Shown here: positions 6,679 through 16,496 of the stretch, in pieces
Layout of the letters: each line of letters starts with the position of its first letter
How positions within the stretch are numbered: the stretch's first letter is position 1
Source: Meiothermus sp. Pnk-1
GTDB taxonomy: Bacteria; Deinococcota; Deinococci; Deinococcales; Thermaceae
Assembly: GCF_003226535.1 (NCBI RefSeq)
Contig: NZ_QKOB01000004.1
Span: 184,746 to 248,745, forward strand
Reading direction: 5' to 3'
DNA: 64,000 nt
The notes under the pieces: generated by a model
Told to the model about the DNA's origin: nothing
Database searches by the model: none
The model's input: only the letters and a program-made list of their open reading frames with translations
Made by a program: the position numbers and the translations under genes

Positions 6679-9345
6679 TCATTCGATGGTGCGGGCCAGC
6701 ACTTCCTCGAGCGTGGTGATGCCCATGAAGGCTTTTTGAATGCCGTCTTCGCGCAGGGTGGCCATCCCGGTTTTGCGGGCTATATCCTTGACCTCGGAAG
6801 CCGACTTCCCGGCCACGATGGCGGCGCGAATTTCCTCGTTGACCACCATCAGCTCGTGGATGGCGGCCCGGCCTTTGTAGCCGGTGCCGTTGCAGCGCTC
6901 GCAGCCCACACCCCGGTAGAGCTTTTTGCCGCGGATGTCGGCGTCGCTCATCTCGAGGCGGCGCAGCACCTGGGGATCGGGCTCGACCTCGGTTTTGCAG
7001 TGCTCGCACACCCGGCGCACCAAGCGCTGGGCCAGCACCCCTACCAGCGCGGCGGAGATGTTGAAGAGTTCAACCCCCATCTCCTCGAGGCGGGTGACCG
7101 CTCCGGCGGCGTCGTTGGTGTGCAAGGTGGCGATGACCAAGTGGCCGGTGAGGGCGGCTTCGGTGGCGATCTTGGCGGTTTCCGAGTCGCGGATCTCACC
7201 GACCATGATAATGTCCGGGTCCTGGCGCAAAAAGCTGCGCAAGGCCCGCGCAAAGGTGAGGCCGGCCACCGGGTTGACCTGGGTTTGGTTGATGCCGGGG
7301 ATCTCGTACTCTACCGGATCCTCGACGGTGGTGGTGTTTTTCTCGGGGGTGGCGATGCGCTTCAAGATGGAGAAGGTGGTGAAGGACTTGCCCGATCCCG
7401 TGGGGCCAGTGATCAGAAAGATCCCGTAGGGCTTGGAGATCACGTCCTCGAAGCGCTGGAATACGCCCGGCGCGAAGCCCAGCCCCTCGATCTCGGGGAT
7501 CTCGGTGGCCTTGCGCAACAGGCGCATCACGACTTTTTCGCCATAGACGGTGGGCAAAGTCGAAAGCCGCAGGTCCAAGTCGATGCTGCGCTCGCGGAAG
7601 CGCACCCGCCCGTCCTGGGGGAGGCGGCGTTCGGCGATATCCAAGTTGGCCATGATCTTGACGCGGCTGGCGATGGCCGGGCCCGCCCCTTTGGGGAGTT
7701 TCATGTACTCGCGCAGGTTGCCGTCTACGCGGATGCGCACCAGGATCTCCTGCTGGCGCGGCTCGATGTGAATATCCGAGGCCTCTTGAAGGTAGGCTTC
7801 GCGGATGATGTTATTGACCAGCCGCACCACCGCGTTGTCGTCGAGGGCGGAGGTGTTGACCTCTTCCTCTTGCTTTTTCTTCTTCTCGAACTCCTTGGCG
7901 AGTTCGTCTATATCCCCGCCGCCCCCGTAACTGCGCTCGATGAGCTTGCTGATGGCCGCCTCGGTGGAGACGGCGGGGAGGATCTCCCGCTTGGTGATCA
8001 TCTTCAGGTCGTCGATGGCGAAGATGTTGCGGGGGTCTTTCATCAGCACCACCAGGGTGCCGTTTTCCAGGTGATGGGGGAAGACGTTGTAGCGCCGCAC
8101 CGTAGCCTCGGGGACCATCATCAGCACCGAGGGGTCGGGGGGCTGCTCGAGCGGGTCTATGTAGGGGTAGCCGAGCTGGGCCGCCAGGCTCTTGGCCAGC
8201 ATCTCCGGCTTGATCTTTCCGGACTGGATCAGGGTGTCCTCGAGCCTTCCTCCACCCTGTCGCTGCTTCTGCAAGGACTCCTCGATGTCCTCCGGCTTGA
8301 CGTAGCCGAGCTCCACCAGCACCTCGCCCAAGGGGCGGGTCTTGCCCAGGCGGCGCTGCACGCTCAAGGCCTCCTGCAAGGCTTCGCGGCCAATCTTGCC
8401 CCTTTGCACCAGGGTCTCGCCCAGCCGGGCTTTTTCCGGGTAGGCCTTGTTGAAGATGCCCTCCCAAACCTTGGGCGTGGCCAGCATGAACTTGGCGGGC
8501 TTACCCAGGAGCCGGGCCACCTCCTCGCGGTGGCGCGGGTCGGCCAGGATCACCCGCACCGTCTTGCCCTCCATGTCCACCGGCACCGCCTGGTAACGCA
8601 GCGCGTCGGTGCGCAGGAGGAGGGCGGTGACTTCGGGCTGGGGTTCGGGGAGATCCCCTTCCTTCAGGAGTTCATTGAGGAACTCTATCCCCGCCTGCTC
8701 GGCCAAGGCCTGGTACAGTTGCAGCTCGCTGACCAAGCCCTTTTGCATCAGTACCCGGCCCAGCAGCTCCCCGCTTTTCTCCTGCTCGGCCAGAGCGCTC
8801 TGGAGGGCTTCCGGGCTGAGCCAGCCCTTCTTGACCAATAAATCGCCCAGCTTGACCTCGGCGGGGGTGGCGGCTCTGGGCGGAGCCGGAACCTCCAGGC
8901 CCAGCTCGGGATAGTGCTTGGCCAGGGCATAGCGGAAGGAGGCGCGGGTGGTCTGGTAGGGCTCGATGATCTGGCCGGTGAGGTCCTCGAGCTCTTCCAG
9001 CACCAGGTTGTCGAGCGGGTTGAGCAGCGCCACCCGCAAAAGCCCCCCGTCAAAGGCGAAGGGGATGGCCTCGAGGTCGCGGGCTTTTTCGGCGGGGATC
9101 AGCGATTTGGCCTCGGCGGGGATCTCCACTTCGGAAAGCTCCACCAGCGGGATCCCAAAGATCTCCTCGATGGCCTGGGCTACCCGGCGCTCCGACAAGA
9201 GCCCCATCTCCACCACGATCTCCACCAGGCTGCCGCCGATCTCGCGGTGGCGTTCGATGGCCCGCTGGAGGTCCTCGTCCTCCAGGAGGCCCATGTCCAA
9301 AAGGGCTGCGCCCAGTCGCTTATCGCCGATTGTCAGTACATGCAT
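6679..9345 (-). CDS. pilF: PilF (PilB-type) pilus assembly/DNA uptake ATPase
   Basis: An extension ATPase of 888 residues. Three GSPII_E N-terminal modules (about residues 1-150, 160-290 and 310-480; KRLGAALLDMGLL, LGDLLVKKGWLS, LGETLVQRGKIG) are followed by a catalytic domain with Walker A GPTGSGKSFTTF, TVEDPVEYEIPG, MVGEIRDSET, HLVIATLHTNDA and a tetracysteine zinc site (CEHC then CERC). The triple N-terminus is the hallmark of Thermus PilF, where these modules bind c-di-GMP. I start at ATG 9345, which has GGAGG 5 nt upstream and begins MHVLTIGDKRLG. It follows the HAD phosphatase gene after 10 bp. Confidence 0.95.
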   Translation of the reverse strand: MHVLTIGDKRLGAALLDMGLLEDEDLQRAIERHREIGGSLVEIVVEMGLLSERRVAQAIEEIFGIPLVELSEVEIPAEAKSLIPAEKARDLEAIPFAFDGGLLRVALLNPLDNLVLEELEDLTGQIIEPYQTTRASFRYALAKHYPELGLEVPAPPRAATPAEVKLGDLLVKKGWLSPEALQSALAEQEKSGELLGRVLMQKGLVSELQLYQALAEQAGIEFLNELLKEGDLPEPQPEVTALLLRTDALRYQAVPVDMEGKTVRVILADPRHREEVARLLGKPAKFMLATPKVWEGIFNKAYPEKARLGETLVQRGKIGREALQEALSVQRRLGKTRPLGEVLVELGYVKPEDIEESLQKQRQGGGRLEDTLIQSGKIKPEMLAKSLAAQLGYPYIDPLEQPPDPSVLMMVPEATVRRYNVFPHHLENGTLVVLMKDPRNIFAIDDLKMITKREILPAVSTEAAISKLIERSYGGGGDIDELAKEFEKKKKQEEEVNTSALDDNAVVRLVNNIIREAYLQEASDIHIEPRQQEILVRIRVDGNLREYMKLPKGAGPAIASRVKIMANLDIAERRLPQDGRVRFRERSIDLDLRLSTLPTVYGEKVVMRLLRKATEIPEIEGLGFAPGVFQRFEDVISKPYGIFLITGPTGSGKSFTTFSILKRIATPEKNTTTVEDPVEYEIPGINQTQVNPVAGLTFARALRSFLRQDPDIIMVGEIRDSETAKIATEAALTGHLVIATLHTNDAAGAVTRLEEMGVELFNISAALVGVLAQRLVRRVCEHCKTEVEPDPQVLRRLEMSDADIRGKKLYRGVGCERCNGTGYKGRAAIHELMVVNEEIRAAIVAGKSASEVKDIARKTGMATLREDGIQKAFMGITTLEEVLARTIE

Positions 9346-9355
9346 TGTGCCTCCG

Positions 9356-9868
9356 CTATCCAAGCTGATCCAAAACCCAGCGTTCCAACCGACGCACCAG
9401 CCGGGTATAGCCCAACTCGCGGCGCGATAGGGGGGGTACCAGCACGGTGTGCAGACCGGCCAGGTTGCCCCCCAGCACGTCGGTAAAGAGTTGATCGCCC
9501 ACCGCCACCACCTCTTGGGGGGAGAGCCCCATCCGCCGCAGCCCCTTTTTGAAGCCGAACCAGGGCTTGAAGGCCAGACCGGTTCCGTCCACCCCTAGCT
9601 TCTCGCTCCAGTAGGCAAGCCGCTTGCGCCGGGCGTTCGAGACCAAAAACAGCTTGACCCCGGCCCGCTTGAGCCTCTCCACCCAGGCCAGCAACTCAGC
9701 GGTGGGCTCCCCGCGAAATCCGTAGGGCACCAGGGTGTTGTCCAGGTCTAGCATCACGCCCTTTAGCCTGCGCGCTTGCAACCACTCAGGGGTGAGCTGA
9801 AAGAGCGACTCGAGCCGCTCTTTGGGTCTAAGCCGCTGGGTTGCTGCGCGCAGCGAAGGATGGAGCAT
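9356..9868 (-). CDS. YqeG-family HAD phosphatase
   Basis: This 170-residue member of the YqeG (HAD-IIIA) family carries motif I DLDNTLVPYG, motif II VSNARRKR, the Lys of FGFKKGL and motif III VAVGDQLFTDVLG. Members are cytoplasmic phosphatases; the mitochondrial homologue dephosphorylates phosphatidylglycerophosphate, but the substrate here cannot be read. TAGACT lies 6 nt before the ATG (9875-9880) with no Shine-Dalgarno, so the message is probably leaderless and starts the yqeG-pilF-pilT-GH5 unit. Confidence 0.9.
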   Translation of the reverse strand: MLHPSLRAATQRLRPKERLESLFQLTPEWLQARRLKGVMLDLDNTLVPYGFRGEPTAELLAWVERLKRAGVKLFLVSNARRKRLAYWSEKLGVDGTGLAFKPWFGFKKGLRRMGLSPQEVVAVGDQLFTDVLGGNLAGLHTVLVPPLSRRELGYTRLVRRLERWVLDQLG

Positions 9869-9984
9869 GAGTTCAGTCTACCCTCCGGTTGGGACGCGCT
9901 TAGTGAACCTGTCACGTCCAACCCGCCTTCAGCTTAGCCAGAGGATATAAACAAGGTTCAAAGATGTAAACAGCGGCCCGGCCC

Positions 9985-10709
9985 TCAGCGCTTGGCCTGG
10001 ATCACCCCCCACATCCGCCCGGTTTTACCCCCGTCGCGGCGGTGGGAGAAGAAGCGGGCTTCGGCAAAGGTGCAGGCCCCCAGGGCCCAGAGATGGGAGG
10101 GGAGAATGCCTGCTTGGGTGGCCTGGAGCTTCAGGGCCTTGAGCAGGTCTAGTCGGTAACGTCCCGGCACGTTGGGATCGGGCCAGAAGGTCTCGAGACC
10201 AGCCTGCGCGAAGCGCTCGGCCACCTCGGGCCCTACCTGGAAGTGCTGGCCGCAGATGCCGGGGCCGATGGCGACCCGAACGTCCTTCATCCGGCTGCCG
10301 TAGTGTTCGCGCATCCGCTCGAGGGCGGTAGGCAGGATTCCCGCCACCACCCCCCGCCAGCCTGCGTGCAGCGCCCCCACCGCGCCGGTAGCAGGGTCTT
10401 CCAGCAGCACCGGGTAGCAGTCCGCCACCCCCACCCGTAAAAGCAAACCCGGCGTAGTCGTCAGAAGGCCGTCGCCTTCCCAGGTTCCTGGGCCGCTGAC
10501 GGCGTGAACGACGCTGCTATGGATCTGGTTGAGGGCAGCCACGGGGGGATGGCCGAACACCTCAAGCACCCGGCGCTGGTTTTCGGCTACCTTCTCTGGG
10601 TCGTCGCCGGTGGCCCAGGAGAGGTTGAGGCTGGCAAAGGACCGCTCGAGACCCCGCCTTCGCGGGTGGTGAAACCGTGGGGGGCCTCGAGGAGGGGAGA
10701 GGCGATCAC
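9985..10709 (-). CDS. pgeF: PgeF/YfiH laccase-domain protein, apparent frameshift
   Basis: A multicopper-type purine nucleoside phosphorylase / polyphenol oxidase (PgeF family). The core has NQIHSSVVHAV, GVADCYPVLL, GALHAGWRGVV and GPGICGQHFQVGPEV with the metal-binding His and Cys. The family's N-terminus (start, then PHGFTTREGGVSSGP) is found in another frame from GTG 10709, and it joins the core (FASLNLSW) if one C is restored near 10636-10643. GTG 10709 has TAGACT 6 nt upstream (10716-10721), which supports it as the true start. Without correction, the downstream frame would begin with about 50 atypical residues. Either a real lesion or a one-base sequencing error. Confidence 0.85.
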
Positions 10710-10816
10710 AGCTCGAGTCTAACCCCAATCTGAAGGCGGGTAACTGGATTTCGGAGCGTGGGGCCGAGCTCACGCCAACGTCGTACACAAAACGCGGTGG
10801 GTTAGGCCACTAGAAA

Positions 10817-10851
10817 TTGACAAATTTAAGTGATAACTTATTGTTCAATAA
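10817..10851 (+). promoter_or_regulatory. IclR gene promoter with palindromic operator
   Basis: TTGACA at 10817-10822 is followed 16 bp later by TATTGT (10839-10844). The inverted repeat TTATTG-TT-CAATAA (10838-10851) covers the -10 element. IclR-family regulators commonly repress their own promoter through such palindromes, so this is a candidate autoregulatory operator. The IclR gene begins 49 bp downstream. Confidence 0.5.
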
Positions 10852-10900
10852 ACTCGTTTTACTTGATAAAACAAACAGCTTCCATTTAAGTGCTCCTACT

Positions 10901-11716
10901 ATGGACCGATATGTTATTCAAGCGGCTTACAAGACCCTGCAGATTCTGTTGGTGTTTGGCGAGCCACCCCACCGCTTCACCGCAACTCGCATCGCGGAGA
11001 TGACCCAGATGGACCGTGGCCAGATCTTCCGCTCATTGCGTACGCTCGAACGGGCTGGGCTGGTGCGGATGGAGGAAGATCAGCACTACGTGCTCTCAAG
11101 CGTGATCAGCACGCTGGCAATGGCTGCATGCCGGATCGACCGCTCCTTAGCTGAATTGGCCAGCCCCTACTTGGCCGAACTGGCTCGTTTGACTGGCGAG
11201 ACCGCGGTGTTGGGGGCTCTCTCAGGAGAGAGCATTATCCTCTTGGATTTGTGCGAGAGCAAGCGGGCAGTGCGCTGGGCTTCCCTCATCGGCCACTCTT
11301 TTCCCCTGCACGTGGGGGGAGGCCGAGCAACCCTGCCCTATCTACCTAAAACTCAGTGGAATCACCTCTTAGCCCGGCTTCCCCTATTGCCGGTTTATAC
11401 TCCCCGTACCCTCTCTAGGCCTGAACAACTGCTAGAAGACATGCAGCTTACCTACCGGCAGGGCTACTCGGTTGGAGACCAAGACTATGACCTCGAAACC
11501 CGCTCAGTAAGCGCTCCAATCTTCGACCACCAGGGTCGGGTGATTGGGGTTTTGAGTCTGGCCGGGCCTGCTTATCGACTTGCCCTCGAGACTATCCCCG
11601 CTTACGCCAAAACGGTGATGGACTACGCCCTGCAGATTTCGCGGCAATTGGGGTACGCAGGTCTTTACCCTAACCCCCACGCCGAATTTGCCCTAGAAGG
11701 AGGTGAGATTGCCTGA
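10901..11716 (+). CDS. IclR-family transcriptional regulator
   Basis: A 271-residue regulator with an N-terminal winged helix (residues about 5-60: RIAEMTQMDRGQIFRSLRTLERAGLV) and a C-terminal IclR effector domain (about 75-255: GETAVLGALSGESIILLDL, then QGYSVGDQDYDLETRSVSAPIFD). The ATG at 10901 gives the usual start just before the HTH; an in-frame start at 10817 lies in the promoter. The next gene, a PQQ dehydrogenase, begins 59 bp downstream, so it probably controls use of an alcohol or aldehyde substrate. Base composition is more AT-rich than surrounding genes, suggesting transfer of this block. Confidence 0.88.
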   Translation: MDRYVIQAAYKTLQILLVFGEPPHRFTATRIAEMTQMDRGQIFRSLRTLERAGLVRMEEDQHYVLSSVISTLAMAACRIDRSLAELASPYLAELARLTGETAVLGALSGESIILLDLCESKRAVRWASLIGHSFPLHVGGGRATLPYLPKTQWNHLLARLPLLPVYTPRTLSRPEQLLEDMQLTYRQGYSVGDQDYDLETRSVSAPIFDHQGRVIGVLSLAGPAYRLALETIPAYAKTVMDYALQISRQLGYAGLYPNPHAEFALEGGEIA

Positions 11717-11775
11717 GAGGACTGCTGGTCTTGGCCCCATGGTTATAAACACGAGATAGTTGAAGGGAGGATTGC

Positions 11776-13749
11776 ATGAGGAAGTGGGTCACTAACCAAA
11801 GGAAAATCTGGCTGGTTTTCGTCTCAGCCTTTGCTTCGTGGGCGCTGGCCCAGGTAAGCTTTACCCCCACCCAAGCCAGCCAGGGGCAACAGATTTACCA
11901 GGCGCAGTGTGCTATGTGCCACGGGACGCAGCTCCAGGGACAATCCGGGCCGCCTCTCAAAGGAGATCAGTTCCTCAACAAGTGGCAGAAGAACTCCCTC
12001 GAAGACTTTTACTACATTATGTCCACTACCATGCCCCTAACCGCTCCAGGTAGCCTCAGCCAAGACCAATATTTGGCCCTCCTGGCGCATGTGCTGAGCG
12101 CTAACGGCTTCAAGCCCGGCGACAAGCCATTGGCTCGAGATGACCTTAAAAACCTGAAATTCTCTACTGTAGCTCAGGCGGCGCAAGGACCAGCCACGGT
12201 AGTATACGCCCCGCTGCCACTCAAGATTACCGGACCCACCCAGGCTGAACTCAACAACTCCGAGTTTTCTCTGGATTCCTGGTTGATGAACAATAAAGGA
12301 TACATGAGCCAGCGCTTCGCCACCGCTATGCTCATCAACCGTAGCAACGCCAAGAACCTGAAGCGAGTATGTACCTTGGATCTAGGTGATTTAGGTGGCT
12401 TCCAGGCCACCCCAGTGGTTTACAAAGGCGTGATGTTCATCACCAAGGAAAATCGCACCATCGCATTAGATGCTACTAACTGCAAGAAATTCTGGGAACA
12501 CACCTATACCCCCAGTGGCCCGGTAGCGTTAGCTACTAACCGTGGAGTAGCCATCTATAACGGGATGCTCTTCCGTGGGACTGGCGATGCTCACATCATT
12601 GCTCTCGATGCCAACACGGGCCAACTTTTGTGGGATAAGAAAATCGCCGACTCTACGGACGGTTACTTTACCAGCTCGGCTCCTATTGTGTGGAACGATT
12701 TAGTCTTCATGGGCGAGGCTGGAGCGGACTGGGGCATCAAGGCGAAAATGCATGCTTTTAATGTGAAGGATGGATCAGAAGTTTGGAGCTTTGACGTAAT
12801 TCCTACGGGCAACCAAGAAGGAGCGGATACTTGGGAAAACGCCGATTCCACTACTACCGGTGGCGGCTCAATGTGGACTACTTACAGCCTCGATCGGGAA
12901 AGTGGGCTGTTGTACATCTCCATAGGCAATCCCGCTCCTGACTTTGCCGCCAACTATCGTCCCGGAGCCAATCTCTTCACAAACTCAGTAATTGTGCTAG
13001 ATGCCAAAACTGGCAAACTCAACCACTACTACCAGCAAATCCCCAACGACGATAAAGACTACGACACCTCAGTAGCACCGCTACTATACCGTTTAAACGG
13101 CAAGCTTTACGTCAGCGTACCTACTAAGGCCGGATTCCTTTTTACTTACGACGAGAGCACTCGGCAACAGGTTTACAAAGTGCCCACCGTGACCATCAAG
13201 AATGCCGATCAACCCCCTACGGCTGAGGGTACCCCGATTTGCCCCAACTACACCGGGGGCAGCCAGTGGTCGGGGCCATCGTTCTCACCGGTGACCCGGC
13301 TGTTGTACGTCAACTCTATTGACTGGTGCGGGGTGGTCAAGCTGGGCGAAGTGCGCTATGTGCGCGGCCAGCTCTTTTTTGGCGGCTCAATGCAACTTGA
13401 CCCCATTGAAAGCTCTAAGGGCTACACAACTGCCTTTGATGCTCTTACCGGACGGATACTCTGGCGCCACACTACCGACGGCGGAATCCGCAAAGCCAGC
13501 CCAGTGACCTCGACGGCCGGTGGCTTGGTGCTGGTGGGCGATACCGACGGTACTTTCTATGTGCTCGATGCTAACACCGGCAGCGTGCTTTACCAAGAAA
13601 ACATTGATAAAGCCCCTATCGGGGCCGGAATCGCCACCTATGTGGTGGGTGGAAAGCAGTACATTGCGGTTCCCGCTGGGAACACTTCCCGCGGGGCCAC
13701 TGGAGTGAATGCGGTTTCTTCGAGGATCGCTATCTTCACCCTGCCTTAG
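11776..13749 (+). CDS. exported cytochrome c-PQQ dehydrogenase
   Basis: A 657-residue quinohemoprotein. A signal peptide (to about residue 26, SWALA) precedes a single-heme cytochrome c domain with C45-AM-CH (residues about 33-115). An eight-bladed PQQ propeller follows from about 185, with tryptophan-docking-type repeats such as ALDANTGQLLWDKKI, LDAKTGKLNHYYQ, FDALTGRILWRHT and LDANTGSVLYQEN, and the active-site region SIGNPAPDFAANYRPGANLF. It should oxidise alcohols or aldehydes outside the membrane and pass electrons to heme. The usual quinohemoprotein order is propeller then cytochrome; here the cytochrome is N-terminal. No pqq biosynthesis genes are in this window. GGGAGG precedes the ATG. 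Confidence 0.9.
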   Translation: MRKWVTNQRKIWLVFVSAFASWALAQVSFTPTQASQGQQIYQAQCAMCHGTQLQGQSGPPLKGDQFLNKWQKNSLEDFYYIMSTTMPLTAPGSLSQDQYLALLAHVLSANGFKPGDKPLARDDLKNLKFSTVAQAAQGPATVVYAPLPLKITGPTQAELNNSEFSLDSWLMNNKGYMSQRFATAMLINRSNAKNLKRVCTLDLGDLGGFQATPVVYKGVMFITKENRTIALDATNCKKFWEHTYTPSGPVALATNRGVAIYNGMLFRGTGDAHIIALDANTGQLLWDKKIADSTDGYFTSSAPIVWNDLVFMGEAGADWGIKAKMHAFNVKDGSEVWSFDVIPTGNQEGADTWENADSTTTGGGSMWTTYSLDRESGLLYISIGNPAPDFAANYRPGANLFTNSVIVLDAKTGKLNHYYQQIPNDDKDYDTSVAPLLYRLNGKLYVSVPTKAGFLFTYDESTRQQVYKVPTVTIKNADQPPTAEGTPICPNYTGGSQWSGPSFSPVTRLLYVNSIDWCGVVKLGEVRYVRGQLFFGGSMQLDPIESSKGYTTAFDALTGRILWRHTTDGGIRKASPVTSTAGGLVLVGDTDGTFYVLDANTGSVLYQENIDKAPIGAGIATYVVGGKQYIAVPAGNTSRGATGVNAVSSRIAIFTLP

Positions 13750-13846
13750 GATCAAAGGCTCGCTCGGCTATGCTCGAGGAGAAGTCAATCCGGGTGTAGC
13801 CGAGCTTACCAAGTTGCGGTCCAACCAACGAAGGAGGGAACTTCTC

Positions 13847-14569
13847 ATGCTCAAACCTATTGAGCTGATCATGATCGTGCTTGGCCTTTCTTTAGGCTCT
13901 GCACTAGCTTTCCAGCCTGTCTTGACGGCGGAAGAGGTACAACGAGCCCTTAAAGAAGGGAGCGCAATGAATACTCCGCGCAATGGTTATATCATAAGCG
14001 ACTACTTGCTTAAGGAGTATAATGACGGGGTCTCCCTTAAGCCCGGGGCTGGAGAGGTGGATGCTATCATCGTGGCGACTCCCTATGAACGGGTACGCTA
14101 CTTTGGTTACCTTGAGTCTTTACAACGTAAGCCGATTACCGATGCTGCGTTGAATGCTGTGATAGAGCGTTACAAGAACAAGCTAACCTTTGTAATTTTT
14201 ACCCATAGTCCCTATACGGTGGACCAGGAAGTCGAGCAATGGACCAAGGCTTATGGCAGCAACAAAATCACTGATGAGGAAGGGGAAACCCGCCAGCGAA
14301 GCTACCTCGATGAGTATCAAGAAGCCACCCTCGAATTAGGCGGCAAGACCTACATCGCCAAGCCCGACGTAGACGGTCCTTACACAGACATCTTTTCGAT
14401 CCAAGGTTCACGCCCGCAGTCGCGCTTTTTAGGGCTCATCAGCTATAGCTTTGACCTGAGCGAACTCGCTGCCAACGGAAAGATTAGTGGAGTGGGAAAG
14501 CTCAGCTTCAAGGATAGCCAAGGCAAAACTACCTATAGCGAGACGATAGACCTTGGCAAGTACTTCTAA
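13847..14569 (+). CDS. exported protein of unknown function next to PQQ dehydrogenase
   Basis: A 240-residue protein with a signal peptide (residues 1-21, GSALA). AAGGAGG lies 9 nt before ATG 13847; upstream in-frame starts lack a ribosome site. The mature part is mixed alpha/beta (IIVATPYERVRYFGYLES, then LTFVIFTHSPYT) with Tyr-rich stretches. It has no Cys and no motif I can assign. It follows the dehydrogenase gene by 97 bp and has the same AT-richer composition, so it may be a periplasmic partner, but that is inference from position. Confidence 0.7.
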   Translation: MLKPIELIMIVLGLSLGSALAFQPVLTAEEVQRALKEGSAMNTPRNGYIISDYLLKEYNDGVSLKPGAGEVDAIIVATPYERVRYFGYLESLQRKPITDAALNAVIERYKNKLTFVIFTHSPYTVDQEVEQWTKAYGSNKITDEEGETRQRSYLDEYQEATLELGGKTYIAKPDVDGPYTDIFSIQGSRPQSRFLGLISYSFDLSELAANGKISGVGKLSFKDSQGKTTYSETIDLGKYF

Positions 14570-14698
14570 TCCTTCGACAAAGATCAATTGATCTAGACTA
14601 GCTCCAACGCTCCTGAAACAGAAGAGGTGTTAGAGTAACCAACAAACTTTGTAATCTTTTGTGCAGTCGTCTGGACCTCGAGCCAGTAGCCTTATCGA

Positions 14699-15100
14699 AT
14701 GACCGACCGCAACCAACTCCGCTTCAACCAAACCCTGCTCACCGTGCTGATTCCTGGAGCCCTTCTCTTGCAGCAACCTTGGGTGGTGGGGGCCTTGTTC
14801 GTGCTGATGCTCTCGCAGCACCTGCCCTACGACCTGATGGCCCTGCTCAAGCGGCTCTTTAGGATCCCCCGGCATCTCGTGGACGAAGATCCCCGCCCAC
14901 ACCGCTTCGCCCGCAGCGTAGGGGCGGTGTTTTTGGGGCTCTCTGGGCTGCTGTTTCTGCTCGGGGTGCCGGTGGTGGGGTGGGGGTTGGCGATCATCGT
15001 GGCCCTGCTGGCGGCTATCAACCTGACCACGGGCTTTTGCCTGGGGTGCTTTTTGTATTTCCAGTTGCGGCTGTTGCGCTTCCGGCTGGGGGCACGCTGA
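14699..15100 (+). CDS. DUF4395 membrane protein
   Basis: A 133-residue protein of the DUF4395 family: DRNQLRFNQ near the start, a PRPHRFARSVG loop and the C-terminal GFCLGCFLYFQL motif. Three or four membrane helices are predicted by hydrophobicity (about 14-38, 64-85, 88-108). The two Cys of FCLGC are conserved in the family, whose function is not established; some members sit near thiol-redox genes. TAGCCT lies 6 nt before the ATG, so the mRNA may be leaderless. Confidence 0.85.
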   Translation: MTDRNQLRFNQTLLTVLIPGALLLQQPWVVGALFVLMLSQHLPYDLMALLKRLFRIPRHLVDEDPRPHRFARSVGAVFLGLSGLLFLLGVPVVGWGLAIIVALLAAINLTTGFCLGCFLYFQLRLLRFRLGAR

Positions 15101-15108
15101 GTCGTGGG

Positions 15109-16332
<1,224 letters not shown>

Positions 16333-16496
16333 CACAGAACTCCTTTCGCGGCTCAGCCCGCAAGGGCTAGCGGGAATGCCCCGGTTTTTCGGCGCAAGCC
16401 GTGGAAGCGGTTGCTTTGCCCGTAGGGCAAACACGTCCTAGAGCCGGGCGAAGCCCGGTGCATAGCCAAGGGCCTTGTGATATAATCAGCCCAGAT

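Noticed and set aside
6736..8841. 701-codon open frame antisense to pilF
   Set aside because: It is the mirror of a high-GC coding region; composition (Gly, His, Gln, Leu runs) is unnatural and it has no motif or ribosome site. pilF on the other strand is certain.
16333..16434. N-terminal extension of IspG
   Set aside because: These 34 codons lie in the TnpB element's left end; ATG 16332 has a good ribosome site and the conserved start.
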